This document shows positions 1 through 6,020 of a stretch of 21,983 bases of DNA, in pieces. This DNA comes from a virus. The stretch spans positions 1-21,983 of the IMG/VR virus record IMGVR_UViG_3300044591_001459; one strand, given 5' to 3'. Both the position numbers and the translations under genes were made by a program. Position 1 is the first letter of the stretch. Every line of letters starts with the position of its first letter. The notes under the pieces are model-generated. The model was given only the letters and a program-made list of their open reading frames with translations. It was not told the DNA's origin and did no database searches.

Positions 1-126
1 TGCTGGGCTTCGGAATCTCGGCAACAACGCGCCAGGCGTTGGCGTCGCGCAGGCTGGACACAGCAGCGTATCGCTGACCGCCTCGGCTGCAGCCGCTCCA
101 CTGTTCGGCGGCTGCTGGCGGCCTGA
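1..126 (+). CDS. C-terminal end of an HTH DNA-binding protein (partial; possible small terminase subunit)
   Basis: Frame 1 is open from the window edge to the TGA at 124-126 and gives 41 residues, 5'-truncated. The last 25 read GWTQQRIADRLGCSRSTVRR plus LLAA, a textbook helix-turn-helix: Q..IA..LG as helix 2, turn, CSRSTVRRLL as the recognition helix. The preceding stretch is Arg-rich. Lying upstream of the large terminase it could be the small terminase subunit, which recognises the packaging site, but small terminases usually carry the HTH near the N-terminus, so a transcriptional regulator is equally possible. A second frame is also open across this stretch to about 259 but shows no recognisable motif. 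The HTH is seen; the terminase role is inferred from position only. Confidence 0.55.
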   Translation, partial: CWASESRQQRARRWRRAGWTQQRIADRLGCSRSTVRRLLAA

Positions 127-338
127 CGCCAGGCCAGCCGCTGCCGGACTAGTACGGGCGCACTACCGGGGGCAGGGTCCGGCGATTGGTGGCGCGTGGC
201 GCTGCTCAGGGAACCTGGAGCTACATTTGAAAATAACTGTTGTGTGTAACAAGGGGGTATAGGTCGCGTTTCTACGCTTTACGTGTGTAGGGTACCCAAA
301 AAATATGCTACCGTAGTGTTTAGGGAACCATACACACT
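127..338. other. Gene-free stretch with inverted repeats; candidate packaging (cos) or regulatory region
   Basis: I find no convincing gene in these 212 bases. The left half is GC-rich and holds a perfect 7-bp inverted repeat, GCCGGAC at 143-149 and GTCCGGC at 177-183, with a smaller TAGT/ACTA pair (150-153, 162-165) nested inside. The right half is AT-richer, with a purine-rich AGGGA at 322-326 before the HNH start at 339. TATA-like hexamers at 258-263 and 304-309 lack well-spaced -35 partners. A cohesive-end site commonly lies close to the terminase genes, so a cos role is possible but unproven. Confidence 0.35.
143..183. repeat. Inverted repeat upstream of the terminase block
   Basis: GCCGGAC (143-149) and GTCCGGC (177-183) are exact reverse complements separated by 27 bases. 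Within the interval, TAGT (150-153) can pair with ACTA (162-165). No T-run follows, so it is not an intrinsic terminator. Confidence 0.5.
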
Positions 339-839
339 ATGAACTACCCGGCTACTGCCGAAGAAGCTGAACGATTGGGACTACCGCTGTTCTACACCGG
401 AAAAGCGTGCGTACATGGGCACGTAGACCTACGGCGCTGGTGCCGATTTACGGTAAAAGGACAAAGTTATCTGGGCAGTAAATGCGAGACGTGCCGTAAA
501 AAGAATCGTGCTGAGCATCGTCACAAAGACGTAGCCGCCCGTCTCCGTAACCGTATCAACAATGTTCTGCGTAGCCGCATCAAAGGTTCGCGCCATCGCT
601 GCACCAAGATCGCAGAGCTGCTGGGATGCTCGATAGAGGAATACATGTACTACATTGAGAGGCACTGGCAGGAAGGCATGGAATGGGCCAACTGGGGAAC
701 CTGGCACATAGATCACATAAAACCGTGTAAAGGGTTCGATTTGACCGAGCCAGCAGCCGTACAGGAGTGTTTTCACTACACCAATACCCGTCCAGTGTGG
801 GCAGCACAGAACCGCAATCCCGGAAAGACGCATGAGTGA
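339..839 (+). CDS. HNH endonuclease with N-terminal zinc-binding cysteines, upstream of terL
   Basis: A 166-residue protein. The N-terminal part carries C24, H28, C49 and C52 in the arrangement C...GH...C..C, a likely zinc site common in small phage nucleases. The C-terminal part has the HNH core: W122-H123-I124-D125-H126 (the catalytic DH pair), then N149, P152 and N158. HNH nucleases encoded next to terminase can be partners of the packaging motor in HK97-like cos phages; others are homing nucleases. The Cys/His N-terminus resembles the free-standing phage HNH group, so either is possible. The last 8 bases overlap terL (ATG at 832), implying translational coupling. Base composition is less GC-skewed than terL, suggesting separate ancestry. 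AGGGA (322-326) is 12 bases before the ATG, a poor ribosome site. Confidence 0.85.
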   Translation: MNYPATAEEAERLGLPLFYTGKACVHGHVDLRRWCRFTVKGQSYLGSKCETCRKKNRAEHRHKDVAARLRNRINNVLRSRIKGSRHRCTKIAELLGCSIEEYMYYIERHWQEGMEWANWGTWHIDHIKPCKGFDLTEPAAVQECFHYTNTRPVWAAQNRNPGKTHE

Positions 840-2076
840 CAACACCATCAGCCTTCGCCACGCCCAAGGCGAGGTATTCAGCTCCCGCAAGCGTTTCCGC
901 GTCCTAGTGGCTGGACGGCGTTTCGGCAAAAGCTACCTTTCCTGCATAGAACTTCTCCGTGGAGCTATAGAAAGACCCGGAGAAACGTTCTTTTACTGTG
1001 CTCCCACGTACAGAATGAGCAAGGATATTGTATGGAAATTACTTAAAAAGCTTGTCCCCAAAGCCTGGATCAAATCCAAAAACGAAACCGACCTCAAAAT
1101 CGAACTCGTCAACGGCTCCACCATCGAACTGAAGGGCACCGAAAACGCCATGGCCCTGCGCGGCCGCAGTTTGGCCGGCGTGGTGCTCGACGAAGCCGCC
1201 TTCATGGACTCCGAGGTCTGGTTCGAGGTCATCCGCCCCGCCCTCGCCGACAAACAGGGCTGGGCCCTCTTCATTTCCACCCCGGACGGCACCGCCAGCT
1301 GGTTCTACGACCTCTGGTGCTACTGCGAAGAGGGCGACGCGGACTGGCAGCGCTGGCAATTCACCACCATCGAAGGCGATAACGTCCCCGCCGCCGAAAT
1401 CGAAGCCGCCCGCGCCCAACTCGACGCCCGCACCTTCCGCCAAGAATTCGAGGCCAGCTTCGAAAACCTCTCCGGCCTCGTGGCCATCTCCTTCTCCGAC
1501 GACAACATCGACAAAATCGTCCAAGACCTCCCGATACTCCCACTGCTCATCGGCTTGGACTTCAATGTCGACTTCATGGCCGGGATCTGCGCCGTCAAAA
1601 AAGGCGACGAACTCTGGGTATTTGACGAGATCATCCTCACGGGCGGCGCCACGACCTGGGATTTCTGCGAAGTTGTACAACAGAAGTTCGGAGTCGAACG
1701 TCGCATCATCAGTTGCCCAGATCCCACCGGCGGCGCCCGCAAAACCTCCGGCGTGGGTCAAACCGACCACTCCATCCTCCGCAAATCCGGCTTCACCGTC
1801 TCCAGCCCCCGAGCCCCTTGGAAAATCCGCGACAAGATCAATGCCGTAAACATGGGTCTACTGGATGCAGCGGGCAACCGCCGCATCCGCATTAGCCCCA
1901 AGTGTAAAGAATTGATAAAATCTCTCCGTACCCTCACTTATGCGCCCAACACCGGCCTCCCCAATAAAAATCTTGGCGTAGATCACGCATTCGATGCCCT
2001 GGGGTACATGTGTCTGCAAGTATTTAACCTCGCTAAACCTGAAAACATGGGCAAAACTAACTATCGAGTCTGGTAA
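832..2076 (+). CDS. terL: Terminase large subunit (packaging ATPase and nuclease)
   Basis: A 414-residue DNA packaging motor. The N-terminal ATPase shows Walker A as GRRFGKS at residues 28-34 and Walker B as VVLDE at 117-121, with E121 the probable catalytic glutamate. The C-terminal RNase H-like nuclease begins with an acidic strand, GLDFNVDF (D243), and ends with GVDHAFDALGYM (D384 and D388), both expected metal ligands. The protein docks on the portal, translocates DNA into the prohead and cuts concatemers. Length is at the short end of the usual 400-550 range, but all landmarks are present. ATG 832 lies within the end of the HNH gene, with GGAAAG at 822-827 as a weak ribosome site. The last 20 bases are overlapped antisense by the HNH gene ending at 2057. 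Codon use is strongly C-ending, like the portal. Confidence 0.95.
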   Translation: MSDNTISLRHAQGEVFSSRKRFRVLVAGRRFGKSYLSCIELLRGAIERPGETFFYCAPTYRMSKDIVWKLLKKLVPKAWIKSKNETDLKIELVNGSTIELKGTENAMALRGRSLAGVVLDEAAFMDSEVWFEVIRPALADKQGWALFISTPDGTASWFYDLWCYCEEGDADWQRWQFTTIEGDNVPAAEIEAARAQLDARTFRQEFEASFENLSGLVAISFSDDNIDKIVQDLPILPLLIGLDFNVDFMAGICAVKKGDELWVFDEIILTGGATTWDFCEVVQQKFGVERRIISCPDPTGGARKTSGVGQTDHSILRKSGFTVSSPRAPWKIRDKINAVNMGLLDAAGNRRIRISPKCKELIKSLRTLTYAPNTGLPNKNLGVDHAFDALGYMCLQVFNLAKPENMGKTNYRVW

Positions 2077-2566
2077 TAATCACTTCTACCGCGCATTTTG
2101 CCTCCTCTGCCGTGACAAAAACCGGCGTCGAGTACAACCTTCCGTTGCGTCGTACCTGTCCAATCCACTTAAGTCCGCGTCTATACACATGCTTGTAGGG
2201 CGAACGTCTCCTTCTATGCCCTCTTTGATTAGCGATATTCTGTCCCCGTTTAACTGTCCGCAGATTCTTCCACCTATTATCCAAACCATTCCCGTTTATG
2301 TGGTCAACCATCAACTCCCCTGGATCTTCTCCCGTCATATACATCCAAATCAACCTATGTGCGTAGTAAGTAACCGTGTGAAACCTGCCCGCGTAGTAAT
2401 GCTTGGTACTGTTTGACCCAGACGCCACCGATGTTTTTGTACCGAAAAACGTGCCCGGTCGAACACGCGACTGCGGATCCGGCATAAGCCATACCAATTC
2501 TCCGTTTTCGGGGTCGTACTCCAAGCATTCCTGCAAAATACCTTGCGGCGGAAGGGGTTTCGGCAT
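2057..2566 (-). CDS. HNH homing-type endonuclease with AP2-like DNA-binding domain, antisense
   Basis: A 169-residue protein when begun at the ATG at 2566 (residues MPKPLPPQG...). This start is preferred because the family opens with a short helix followed by a Y.PE.GEL.W strand, seen here at residues 17-26; the frame stays open far upstream to 2839 but that extension is the antisense of the 2631 gene. The HNH core is H70, V87-D88-H89-I90-N91-G92-N93, N97 and N101-L102. Residues about 115-160 (SPYKHVYRRG, WIGQVRRNGR, VFVTAEEA) match the AP2-like sheet that follows HNH in many phage homing nucleases. It faces terL and overlaps its last 20 bases; its 5' end is 64 bases from the divergent gene at 2631. 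No clear ribosome site. AT-richer than both neighbours, so probably a later arrival. Confidence 0.85.
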   Translation of the reverse strand: MPKPLPPQGILQECLEYDPENGELVWLMPDPQSRVRPGTFFGTKTSVASGSNSTKHYYAGRFHTVTYYAHRLIWMYMTGEDPGELMVDHINGNGLDNRWKNLRTVKRGQNIANQRGHRRRRSPYKHVYRRGLKWIGQVRRNGRLYSTPVFVTAEEAKCAVEVIITRLDS

Positions 2567-2630
2567 GACAAGCACAGATTCACTGTAGATCCTAACACAC
2601 CTAGACTTATATGTAGCCTCTGACCTGGCC

Positions 2631-2816
2631 ATGGCAGCTAAAAAACCCACCAAGGCCCAGAAAAAAGTCTCAAAAGTGATGCGTGAATACAGCAAAGGCG
2701 AACTCCACTCAGGCAGCAAAGAAGGCCCCGTGGTCAAATCCCGCAAACAGGCCATCGCCATCGCCATGTCCGAAGCCGGCATGAAGAAAAAACCCCGCAA
2801 AAAAGGTAAGAAGTAA
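2631..2816 (+). CDS. Small lysine-rich protein, DUF6496-like
   Basis: A 61-residue, very basic protein. The core KVMREYSKGELHSGSK, then VKSRKQAIAIAMSEAG, matches the pattern of the DUF6496 family (K.M.E...G.L.SGS.....V.SRKQAIAIA.SEA), small basic proteins of unknown function common in bacteria and phages. Both tails are Lys-rich (AAKKPTKAQKK; KKKPRKKGKK), which suggests nucleic-acid contact. ATG 2631 is the first good start; no strong ribosome site is visible. It opens a run of four small genes up to 3653 and is separated from the next start by only 3 bases. Confidence 0.75.
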   Translation: MAAKKPTKAQKKVSKVMREYSKGELHSGSKEGPVVKSRKQAIAIAMSEAGMKKKPRKKGKK

Positions 2817-2819
2817 GCC

Positions 2820-3185
2820 ATGGCCACTGGAACCGGCATCGTCTACGACGGCGAACTAACGATCTACCCCAGCCAGAGCCGCACCACGGCAGGCACACTA
2901 ACTTTTTCCGACGTCACTGCCGGCCACACCTGTTTTCAGGTCGTCGTCACGGATTTTGTCTCCGGCCACATTGACGTCGATTTCTACGCCAGCCTCAACG
3001 GCACCGACTTCGGCCTAGTCACCGCCGCCACCAAACACGCTGGAGCCCAGCGCATCAGCGCCAACGGCACCTATCTCTATTTCATCCAGGACAAACCCGT
3101 ACGCGACTACCGTTTCGAGGTCGTAACCATCACCCAAGCCGGCCCCACAATCACAGTCTCCCTTGGCGCACTCTCATCCAGCTAA
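2820..3185 (+). CDS. Beta-rich putative virion protein
   Basis: A 121-residue protein beginning at ATG 2820, directly after the DUF6496-like gene, and ending in a TAATG overlap with the next gene. It is dominated by alternating hydrophobic and polar residues with many Thr, Ser, Val and Gly (for example GHIDVDFYASLNGTDFGLVT), indicating a beta-sandwich of the type found in head decoration or neck proteins. There is no signal peptide, no membrane segment and no catalytic motif. Its place between terminase and portal and its C-ending codon use fit a structural or decoration role, but I do not recognise the family. Confidence 0.7.
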   Translation: MATGTGIVYDGELTIYPSQSRTTAGTLTFSDVTAGHTCFQVVVTDFVSGHIDVDFYASLNGTDFGLVTAATKHAGAQRISANGTYLYFIQDKPVRDYRFEVVTITQAGPTITVSLGALSSS

Positions 3186-3385
3186 TGCCCATCCAAACCA
3201 TCACCGGGGGCTGCATCCACGTCGAAATCGACGCCGAAGACGGCCTCACGCACGCCACCTTCGCCTTCAAAACCCCTTCCCTCCCCGAAACTCTGGGCGG
3301 CTTCGTCACAATCCTCGCCCACGGCATCGAAGTGCTGGTCCCAATCAACGACCCCGACGACGAGGAAGACGACGATGACGATTGA
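3185..3385 (+). CDS. Small protein with poly-acidic tail
   Basis: A 66-residue protein whose ATG shares one base with the preceding TAA (TAATG, 3183-3187), so it is probably translationally coupled. The first 55 residues look like a small beta domain (CIHVEIDAEDGLTHATFAFK; GGFVTILAHGIEVLVPIN). The last 11 are almost pure Asp/Glu (DPDDEEDDDDD). Its final 11 bases overlap the next gene. An overlapping frame at 3163-3378 is open but gives a low-complexity Arg/His/Pro sequence and is rejected. Function unknown; the acidic tail could neutralise a basic partner such as the product of 2631. Confidence 0.65.
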   Translation: MPIQTITGGCIHVEIDAEDGLTHATFAFKTPSLPETLGGFVTILAHGIEVLVPINDPDDEEDDDDD

Positions 3386-3653
3386 ATACCGAGGCGAAAC
3401 CTTCGAGGGCTACAACAAACCCAAGCGCACCCCCAACCACCCCAACAAATCCCACGCAGTCCTCGCCAAAGAGGGCAACGTGGTGCGTCTCATTCGCTTC
3501 GGTCAGCAGGGCGTAACTGGCTCACCACCCCAAAAAGGAGAATCAGCAGCAGACAAAGCCAGGCGGGCATCGTTTAAGGCTCGCCATGCGGCCAACATTG
3601 CCAAGGGTAAACTCAGCGCCGCGTTCTGGGCAGATCGCAGTAAGTGGAGCTAA
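3375..3653 (+). CDS. Conserved small phage protein of unknown function (GQQGV.GSP / GKLSAAFWAD type)
   Basis: A 92-residue basic protein starting at ATG 3375 within the Asp-rich tail codons of the previous gene. It has the layout M.IEYRGETFEGYNKPKRTP, then a short strand VVRLIRFGQQGVTGSP, an Arg/Lys/Ala helix (ADKARRASFKARHAANIAKG) and the ending KLSAAFWADRSKWS. I recognise this pattern from many tailed phages, where the gene usually lies near terminase and portal, but know no established function. The basic helix suggests nucleic-acid or packaged-DNA contact. The final 41 bases are overlapped by a minus-strand gene ending at 3613. The stop codon sits in one copy of the TGGAGCTA motif. Confidence 0.75.
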   Translation: MTIEYRGETFEGYNKPKRTPNHPNKSHAVLAKEGNVVRLIRFGQQGVTGSPPQKGESAADKARRASFKARHAANIAKGKLSAAFWADRSKWS

Positions 3654-3834
3654 CTTCCTGAGCTTTAATCCACTGCTTCAATTCCGCGACATACCATCGC
3701 AAATCCTGCGCCTTCGCCGCGTGCCACCCACTCCCACTGGAACGGTATAGCTCTTCGTGCCTATCAATCGCATCAAGACACTGCTTGATCAGCGCGTTCC
3801 ACGGCTCCCGAACCGGCGTATTCCACTCGCGCAC
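3613..3834 (-). CDS. Small hypothetical protein, antisense, between structural genes
   Basis: 73 residues from a GTG at 3834 to a TGA at 3613. The product, REWNTPVREPWNALIKQCLD then AIDRHEELYR, GSGWHAAKAQDLRWYVAELK and QWIKAQE, reads as two amphipathic helices with Trp anchors, which is protein-like rather than frame noise. The + strand here has no plausible gene for 3654-3886, which supports the reading. It overlaps the end of the 3375 gene tail-to-tail by 41 bases. No good ribosome site precedes the GTG and no ATG exists, so the start is uncertain. No known domain is recognised. Being antisense within the late operon it must have its own promoter or act in another phase of infection. Confidence 0.6.
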   Translation of the reverse strand: MREWNTPVREPWNALIKQCLDAIDRHEELYRSSGSGWHAAKAQDLRWYVAELKQWIKAQEVSSTYCDLPRTRR

Positions 3835-3874
3835 GGTAACAAGGCCGCGTTCACTGCCAAAATAGGTACAAAGT

Positions 3875-3879
3875 AGGAG
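3875..3879 (+). promoter_or_regulatory. Ribosome binding site fixing the GTG start of the portal gene
   Basis: AGGAG lies 7 bases before GTG 3887. It is one of the clearest Shine-Dalgarno sequences in the window and supports the GTG start over any later ATG. Confidence 0.7.
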
Positions 3880-3886
3880 TCCAGCC

Positions 3887-5326
3887 GTGGTCTACAGCGC
3901 CAACATCCCGCCAACCGGAGCTGTAGTCAGCGAATCCCCATTCGTTCGCAACCTGGACAGCATCGCCATGATGTCCGACTGGGGCGTCATGGCCGCCGTC
4001 ACCCGTGGCACCAACTACATCCGCGACCTCAGCGAAACCTACCTCCCCCAAGAACCCCGCGAAGACAACGACGCCTACACCACCCGCGTCGATCGGTCCG
4101 TACTATCGCCGTACACCAGCCGCCTAATCGAGACCGCCGCTGGCGCCATCCTCCGCAAACCCATCCACGTCGAGGGCGACCCCTACTGGCTGGAGCTAAT
4201 CCAGAACATCGACGGCCTGGGCTCCAGCATCAACGAATACGCCCGCCGCGCCCTCGTCAGTAGCCTCACCTACGGCCACAGCGCCATCCTGGTTGATTAC
4301 CCGGCCGCCATGGGCGCCCGCAACCTGGCCGAAGAACGCGCCTTGGGCCGCCGCCCCTACTTCGTCCACGTCGATGCCCCCCAAATCTGGGGCTGGCGCA
4401 AAGAGTCTGGCACCAACCGCCTCTTGCAGGTCCGCATCCACGACTACGACGTCCGCCCCCTGAACGAGTTTGGCGAAGAACAGGTCGAGCAGATGCGCGT
4501 CATCTACCCCGGCCGCTACGACCTCTACACCCTCGGCCAAGAAGTAGTCGAGTTCACCGAATCCGGCGACTACAGCCTGCCCGAAATCCCCCTGGTCCCG
4601 ATCTACAGCAACCGCCGGGGCCTCCTGATCTCCCAACCCCCACTACTCGACATCGCCAACCTCAACATCACCCACTACCAGCGCCAAGCCGACCTCATCC
4701 ACGCCCTCCACATCGCCGCCATGCCCACCCTCGTCCTAGAGGGCTGGGACGACACCACCGGCTCCGCAACGATGGGCGTCAACTACGCCATCGCCATGCA
4801 ACCCGGCAACAAGGCGTACTACGTCCAAGCCGACGCCACCAGCTTCGACGCCCAAATGGCCGAACTGGAATCCCTCGCCTCACAAATGTCCACGCTTGGC
4901 GTCACCAAACTCTTCGGCCAAAAATTTGTGGCCGAATCCGCCGAGGCCAAGCGCATCGACCAAGCCCAATCCAACTCCGTCCTCTCCATCATCAGCCAAG
5001 AACTGGAGTCCGCCCTCAACCAAGCCTTTGCCTTCGCGGCCCAATACGTCGGCCTGGAGCCCCCCGAAATCACCATCGACCGTGACTTCGACTACTACCG
5101 CCTGATCGGCCAAGACGTAGCCGTCCTGGCACAACTGGCCGACACCGGCAAGATCAGCAACGCCATGCTGCTGGAAGTCCTCCGCCGTGGCGAAATCCTC
5201 CCCGACAACATCAACATCGAAGAGGAACTCTTGGACCTACCAGATAACAGCGACCTCGAAGAAGTCGAGCAACCCGAGGCCGAGGAATCCGAAACCGATA
5301 CAATGAACGAATCGGAGGTCGAGTAG
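3887..5326 (+). CDS. Portal protein (DUF4055-like)
   Basis: A 479-residue head-vertex protein forming the ring through which terminase pumps DNA and to which connectors bind. The N-terminal half carries the family pattern YLPQEPREDNDAYTTRVDRS followed by L.PYTSRLIETAAGAILRKPI at residues about 50-90, and a wing region with LTYGHSAILVDYPAA. The clip/stem part is helical (residues about 325-400: AQMAELESLASQM, AEAKRIDQAQSNSVLSIISQ). The C-terminal 40 residues are highly acidic (EEELLDLPDNSDLEEVEQPEAEE), a common disordered portal tail. It starts with GTG at 3887 behind a good AGGAG. Codons are strongly C-ending (GCC, CTC, CAA), matching terL and the connectors. The next gene begins 4 bases after the stop. 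Confidence 0.85.
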   Translation: MVYSANIPPTGAVVSESPFVRNLDSIAMMSDWGVMAAVTRGTNYIRDLSETYLPQEPREDNDAYTTRVDRSVLSPYTSRLIETAAGAILRKPIHVEGDPYWLELIQNIDGLGSSINEYARRALVSSLTYGHSAILVDYPAAMGARNLAEERALGRRPYFVHVDAPQIWGWRKESGTNRLLQVRIHDYDVRPLNEFGEEQVEQMRVIYPGRYDLYTLGQEVVEFTESGDYSLPEIPLVPIYSNRRGLLISQPPLLDIANLNITHYQRQADLIHALHIAAMPTLVLEGWDDTTGSATMGVNYAIAMQPGNKAYYVQADATSFDAQMAELESLASQMSTLGVTKLFGQKFVAESAEAKRIDQAQSNSVLSIISQELESALNQAFAFAAQYVGLEPPEITIDRDFDYYRLIGQDVAVLAQLADTGKISNAMLLEVLRRGEILPDNINIEEELLDLPDNSDLEEVEQPEAEESETDTMNESEVE

Positions 5327-5330
5327 TCCC

Positions 5331-5669
5331 ATGGCCGTCTCCCCTGGCACCTACAACATCCGCCTGCAGCGCCGCGCCGACTACTCCGTAGCGCTCCAGT
5401 TCAACGACAGCACTGGAGCAGCAATCAACCTCACCGGCTGGACCGCCTACGCCCAAGCCTGGAACCGCGACCGCACAACAAAATACGCCGACTTCGCCAT
5501 CACCTACACCAACCGCGCAAGCGGCCAAATCACCATCTCGCTAACAGATAGTCAAACAACGACGTTCCCCAACGAATGCTATTACGACGTCCTACTGGAG
5601 AACCCCAGTACGATCCGTGAATACTATCTCGAAGGAACTATCTATGTATCCGAGGGCTATACAGCATGA
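5331..5669 (+). CDS. Beta-rich structural protein, first gene of the fibre-like cassette
   Basis: A 112-residue protein with ATG 5331 just after the portal stop. The order of strands (YNIRLQRRADYSVALQFNDS, INLTGWTAYAQAWNRDRTTK, FAITYTNRASGQITISLTD, CYYDVLLENPSTIREYYLEG) is that of an immunoglobulin-like or BppU N-terminal-like domain, which in other phages anchors fibres or receptor-binding proteins to the virion. There is no signal peptide or enzyme motif. Its stop shares an ATGA with the collagen-like gene at 5666, so the two are coupled. The BppU resemblance is by pattern only; a capsid-associated adaptor is an alternative. Confidence 0.7.
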   Translation: MAVSPGTYNIRLQRRADYSVALQFNDSTGAAINLTGWTAYAQAWNRDRTTKYADFAITYTNRASGQITISLTDSQTTTFPNECYYDVLLENPSTIREYYLEGTIYVSEGYTA

Positions 5670-6019
5670 CGTCCGTAAATATAAGTGAGTCTACGAATAC
5701 TGTAAATGTAACCACAGGGGACAACACAACCGCTGTTGTATCTGTACCTGTAACCACGGTGGTTACAGCCACCGCGACAGGACCGCAAGGTGCCCAAGGT
5801 GTAGCGGGACCAGTCGGCCCAGCCTCGGCTTTCTTCATTTACAACCAAGCGACTGCAGCATCCGAGTGGACAATCAACCACAACTTGGGCTTCAAGCCCA
5901 GTGTCCAAGCTTTCGATACCGGCAGCCAACAGATCGAGGGCCTGGTCACGCACTTAAGCATCAACACGACAGCTATCGTGTTCGTAGTACCTGTTGCCGG
6001 GTTTGCGCGGCTGACCTGA
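5666..6019 (+). CDS. Short fibre-like protein with collagen-type G-X-Y repeat
   Basis: 117 residues. Residues 1-38 are Thr/Val/Asn-rich beta sequence. Residues 39-53 are five G-X-Y triplets (GPQ GAQ GVA GPV GPA), a collagen-like trimer stalk. Residues about 60-117 (EWTINHNLGFKPSVQAFD, IEGLVTHLSINTTAIVFVVP) form a compact beta domain of the NHNLG...P.V type frequent at the tips of phage fibres. The same C-terminal domain appears in the next gene. The ATG overlaps the previous TGA (ATGA). The coding sequence includes a 21-bp inverted repeat at 5748-5768. Base composition is AT-richer than portal. Likely a virion fibre or adaptor. Confidence 0.75.
   Translation: MTSVNISESTNTVNVTTGDNTTAVVSVPVTTVVTATATGPQGAQGVAGPVGPASAFFIYNQATAASEWTINHNLGFKPSVQAFDTGSQQIEGLVTHLSINTTAIVFVVPVAGFARLT
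5748..5768. repeat. Perfect 10-bp inverted repeat inside a fibre gene
   Basis: CTGTAACCAC (5748-5757) and GTGGTTACAG (5759-5768) are exact reverse complements around a single central G. The 9-mer TGTAACCAC also occurs as a direct copy at 5707-5715. No T-run follows, so it is not a terminator. It encodes the Val/Thr-rich linker before the collagen triplets. Confidence 0.75.
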
Positions 6020-6020
6020 C

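Noticed and set aside
1039-1770. 243-codon minus-strand frame opposite terL
   Set aside because: Gly/Glu/Val/Phe-rich shadow of strongly C-ending terL codons.
1994-2416. 140-codon + strand frame between terL and 2631
   Set aside because: It is the antisense of the HNH-AP2 gene, whose conserved residues are intact on the minus strand.
2057-2566. AP2-like region taken as an integrase arm-binding domain
   Set aside because: No tyrosine or serine recombinase catalytic residues; the HNH core explains the gene.
2567-2839. Upstream extension of the HNH-AP2 frame to 2839
   Set aside because: The extra residues are the reverse of the DUF6496-like gene and unlike the family; ATG 2566 fits the family start.
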